Origin: Treponema sp.
GTDB taxonomy: Bacteria > Spirochaetota > Spirochaetia > Treponematales > Breznakiellaceae
DNA: 7,321 nucleotides
Direction: 5' to 3'
NCBI GenBank assembly: GCA_020216655.1
Contig: JAIWNU010000194.1
Span: 1 to 7,321 of the forward strand
In this document: positions 5,207 to 7,321 of the stretch, one piece after another
How the letters are laid out: each line of letters begins with the position of its first letter
Numbering within the stretch: the first letter of the stretch is position 1
Made by a program: the position numbers and the translations under genes
Notes under the pieces: model-generated
What the model saw: the letters and a program-made list of their open reading frames with translations, nothing else
The model's database searches: none
What the model was told of the DNA's origin: nothing

Positions 5207-7247
5207 GTATTCGCTGTGCTGGCTGGATTATAAAAATCCCTATATAAAGAAAAACACTTTTACCTCTTATTCACAACTGGTTGGTGCCGCATTTACTAAT
5301 TTATTCATAGATCCCTCGGTAAAAAATACGGCTATTGCCAATGAATTAAAAAGGTTCTTTGCTGACTATTTTGGAGTAACACTCGTACAAAGCTCCAAAC
5401 TTTCTGAGTCCGCCATCCTTTGTACCCTGGTCTCGCCGGAACAGCAATTTCATTTAGATGTGGAAGCGGAACTTTTTCGTGTGGAGGGATCCTTTGTTAT
5501 CCAGTATATGGCAGAATCCAGATCGCTTATGATCGCCTCTGCTTCGGAAACGGGGCTTTTATACGGAGCCTTTCATTTAATAAGGCTCTTTCAGCAGCAA
5601 AGAGATTTTACGCTCCTGGATTGCAGAGAAATGCCCCATAATCCGCTCAGGCTTATCAATCACTGGGACAATATGGATGGCTCTGTAGAACGCGGTTATG
5701 CGGGCCGTTCTATCTTTTTTGAGAATGATAAAATTGCGGCTGACAAGGAACGTATAACCGATTATGGACGACTCCTGGCTTCGGTAGGTATTAACGGCAC
5801 TGTCATTAACAATGTGAACGTAAAAGGCCGGGCGCCGTTCCTTATTACTTCAGAATACCTCAAAGATGTGGCTGCAATCGCAGACATACTGCGGCCCTAT
5901 GGTATACGGCTTTATCTCAGTGTGAACTTCATGAGTCCCGTATTGGCAGGGAACCTTGAGACCGCCGATCCTCTTGCCCCCGAAGTCTTCCGCTGGTGGC
6001 AGGACCGGGTCCGGGATATTTATGCTGCCATTCCTGATTTTGGCGGCTTCCTGGTCAAGGCTGATTCGGAGTACAATCCTGGTCCCCACACCTACGGAAG
6101 GTCACAGGCCGAAGGGGCCAATATGCTCGCCAGAGCCTTGGGCCCCCATGGGGGAACTCTCATATGGCGCGCCTTTGTGTACAAGCTCCAGGATTGGCGG
6201 GATACCAGCATAGACCGGGCCAGGGCTGCCTACGATATTTTTCAGTGTTTAGATGACCAGTTCGATAGCAATGTAATCCTGCAAATTAAAAACGGTCCCC
6301 TGGATTTCCAGGTGCGGGAGCCCGTGTCACCCCTCTTCGGGAAAATGCGGCACACAAACCAGATGCTGGAACTCCAGGCTGCCCAGGAATATACGGGGCA
6401 GCAAATAGATCTTTGTTATTTGGCTCCCCAATGGAAGGAGATCCTAGACTTCGATCCCCGTATTCCAGGCAAAAAAGCTTCAGTTTCTTCTATTATAAAC
6501 GGTTCTGTGTGGAATCGGCCAAGGGGCGGTATGGCTGCCGTTTCCAACATCGGCAGGGATTATAATTGGACCGGTCACTGGCTTGCCCAGGCAAATTGGT
6601 ATGCCTTCGGCCGGCTTGCCTGGGATCCATCTTTGGACCCAGAGACTATTGCCCGTGAATGGGTATTGGGCAGCCTGAGCAATGATGGATCGATCGTAGC
6701 TTCGGTTGTTTCCCTCTTTTTACAGTCCTGGCAGACCTACGAACAGTATACCACCCCCTTTGGTCTTGGATGGATGGTTACCCCGGGGACCCACTATGGA
6801 CCCAGTCCCGAAGGGTATGAGTATTCTATTTGGGGTACCTATCACCGGGCAGATACAAAAGCAATAGGAGTTGACCGTACTAGAACCGGGACCGGCTATA
6901 CCGCCCAATATTATGAAGAATGGGCACATATATACGACAGTCGTGACACTTGTCCCGAAAATCTTATTCTCTTTTTCCACCGGCTTCCCTATACATACCG
7001 CATGAAAAACGGGAAAACCCTTATCCAAAACTATTATGATGCCCATTTTAAGGGGTACGAGGCGATGCGAGAAATGCAAAACCTCTGGCTAAGCTTAAAG
7101 GACTCTATTGATCCCCAGGTATACCGGGAGGTGGCTGAACGCTTTACCAAACAGGAAGAAAATGCCCGGCAGTGGCGGGATGTGATCAATAGTTACTTCT
7201 ACAGGAAATCGGGAATCCCCGACGAAGAAGGCCGCACATTGTATTAA
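5199..7247 (+). CDS. aguA: GH67 alpha-glucuronidase (xylan alpha-1,2-glucuronidase, EC 3.2.1.131)
   Basis: This enzyme removes (4-O-methyl)-D-glucuronate alpha-1,2-linked to the non-reducing terminal xylose of aldouronic xylo-oligosaccharides, by an inverting mechanism. The 682 residues match the usual 670-690, with the three-part GH67 layout: N-terminal domain (about 5-125), catalytic barrel (about 130-450) and C-terminal helical domain (about 452-675). Barrel signatures include LINHWDNMDGSVERGYAGRS (152-171), GGFLVKADSEYNPGPHTYGR (282-301), GPLDFQVREPVSPLFG (366-381), QEYTGQ (396-401) and QWKEILDFDP (411-420). By analogy with characterised enzymes (acid E285, bases D364 and E392 in the Geobacillus enzyme), E291 is the acid and D369 and E397 are the base pair; the 28-residue D-E spacing is identical. 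There is no signal peptide, so it is cytoplasmic and relies on the upstream transporter. An AAGGAG site (5186-5191) sits 7 bases before the ATG, inside uxuA. All catalytic residues are intact. Confidence 0.96.
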   Translation: MDKYSLCWLDYKNPYIKKNTFTSYSQLVGAAFTNLFIDPSVKNTAIANELKRFFADYFGVTLVQSSKLSESAILCTLVSPEQQFHLDVEAELFRVEGSFVIQYMAESRSLMIASASETGLLYGAFHLIRLFQQQRDFTLLDCREMPHNPLRLINHWDNMDGSVERGYAGRSIFFENDKIAADKERITDYGRLLASVGINGTVINNVNVKGRAPFLITSEYLKDVAAIADILRPYGIRLYLSVNFMSPVLAGNLETADPLAPEVFRWWQDRVRDIYAAIPDFGGFLVKADSEYNPGPHTYGRSQAEGANMLARALGPHGGTLIWRAFVYKLQDWRDTSIDRARAAYDIFQCLDDQFDSNVILQIKNGPLDFQVREPVSPLFGKMRHTNQMLELQAAQEYTGQQIDLCYLAPQWKEILDFDPRIPGKKASVSSIINGSVWNRPRGGMAAVSNIGRDYNWTGHWLAQANWYAFGRLAWDPSLDPETIAREWVLGSLSNDGSIVASVVSLFLQSWQTYEQYTTPFGLGWMVTPGTHYGPSPEGYEYSIWGTYHRADTKAIGVDRTRTGTGYTAQYYEEWAHIYDSRDTCPENLILFFHRLPYTYRMKNGKTLIQNYYDAHFKGYEAMREMQNLWLSLKDSIDPQVYREVAERFTKQEENARQWRDVINSYFYRKSGIPDEEGRTLY

Positions 7248-7256
7248 AATATGAGA

Positions 7257-7287
7257 CTCTTGCAAAACTCAGTGAGTTTTGCAAGAG
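7257..7287. repeat. Perfect 14-bp inverted repeat (hairpin) downstream of aguA
   Basis: CTCTTGCAAAACTC (7257-7270) and its exact inverse complement GAGTTTTGCAAGAG (7274-7287) are separated by AGT. The hairpin starts 9 bases after the aguA stop. Neither strand has a proper U-run right after the stem, so it is an atypical terminator; it could stabilise the mRNA 3' end. Other palindromes follow closely (TCGCGA 7300-7305, GCAATTGC 7314-7321 at the edge). The cluster resembles a REP-like or other dispersed element, but only one copy is in the window. Confidence 0.6.
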
Positions 7288-7321
7288 CTACCATGAAATT
7301 CGCGATTAGGCTTGCAATTGC

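Noticed and set aside
6720..7079. 119-codon minus-strand frame within the GH67 gene
   Set aside because: It is antisense to the conserved C-terminal domain and has no independent support.
1..7321. tRNA, rRNA, CRISPR, transposase or phage genes
   Set aside because: No cloverleaf, repeat-spacer array or transposase/integrase-like protein was seen on either strand; coding sequence fills almost all of the window.

Overview
The window (about 7.3 kb) is an intact sugar-acid utilisation locus with six protein genes and no phage, IS or CRISPR material. All five plus-strand genes are complete. A sixth gene, on the minus strand, is cut by the left edge. Several features suggest a diderm bacterium, most likely a spirochaete of the Treponema/Spirochaeta group: the solute-binding protein has a signal peptide without a lipobox cysteine, the intergenic spacing is Treponema-like, and Lpl-type (aldouronate-type) transporters are combined with cytoplasmic hemicellulose-processing enzymes. 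This lineage call is inference; a Firmicute donor or relative is not excluded for individual genes.

Layout. Positions 1-331 (minus) hold the N-terminal 110 codons of a family GH2 glycoside hydrolase. Positions 332-498 are a divergent regulatory region with a promoter for each direction and several inverted repeats. Positions 499-4017 encode two CUT1/Lpl-type permeases followed by their extracytoplasmic solute-binding protein, with a hairpin between the second permease and the binding protein. A strong GC-rich hairpin lies at 4042-4064. Positions 4115-5206 encode mannonate dehydratase (UxuA). Positions 5199-7247 encode a GH67 alpha-glucuronidase whose start overlaps the uxuA stop by 8 bases. 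The last 75 bases hold a perfect 14-bp inverted repeat and further small palindromes.

How the parts fit. The transporter would bring (4-O-methyl)glucuronate-decorated xylo-oligosaccharides (aldouronates) into the cell. The GH67 enzyme, which has no signal peptide, would release (4-O-methyl)glucuronate from their non-reducing end. UxuA acts later in glucuronate catabolism, converting D-mannonate to 2-keto-3-deoxygluconate (KDG). The GH2 enzyme probably trims another linkage in the same imported material, but its specificity cannot be read from the fragment. The transporter ATPase, glucuronate isomerase (UxaC), fructuronate reductase (UxuB), KDG kinase and KDPG aldolase are not in the window. 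The enzyme families are well known. The most interesting points are a chemical link between GH67 and UxuA (the 4-O-methyl group maps to the carbon where UxuA eliminates), the shared -10/operator motif of the divergent promoters, a probably leaderless transporter mRNA, and three non-canonical hairpins.
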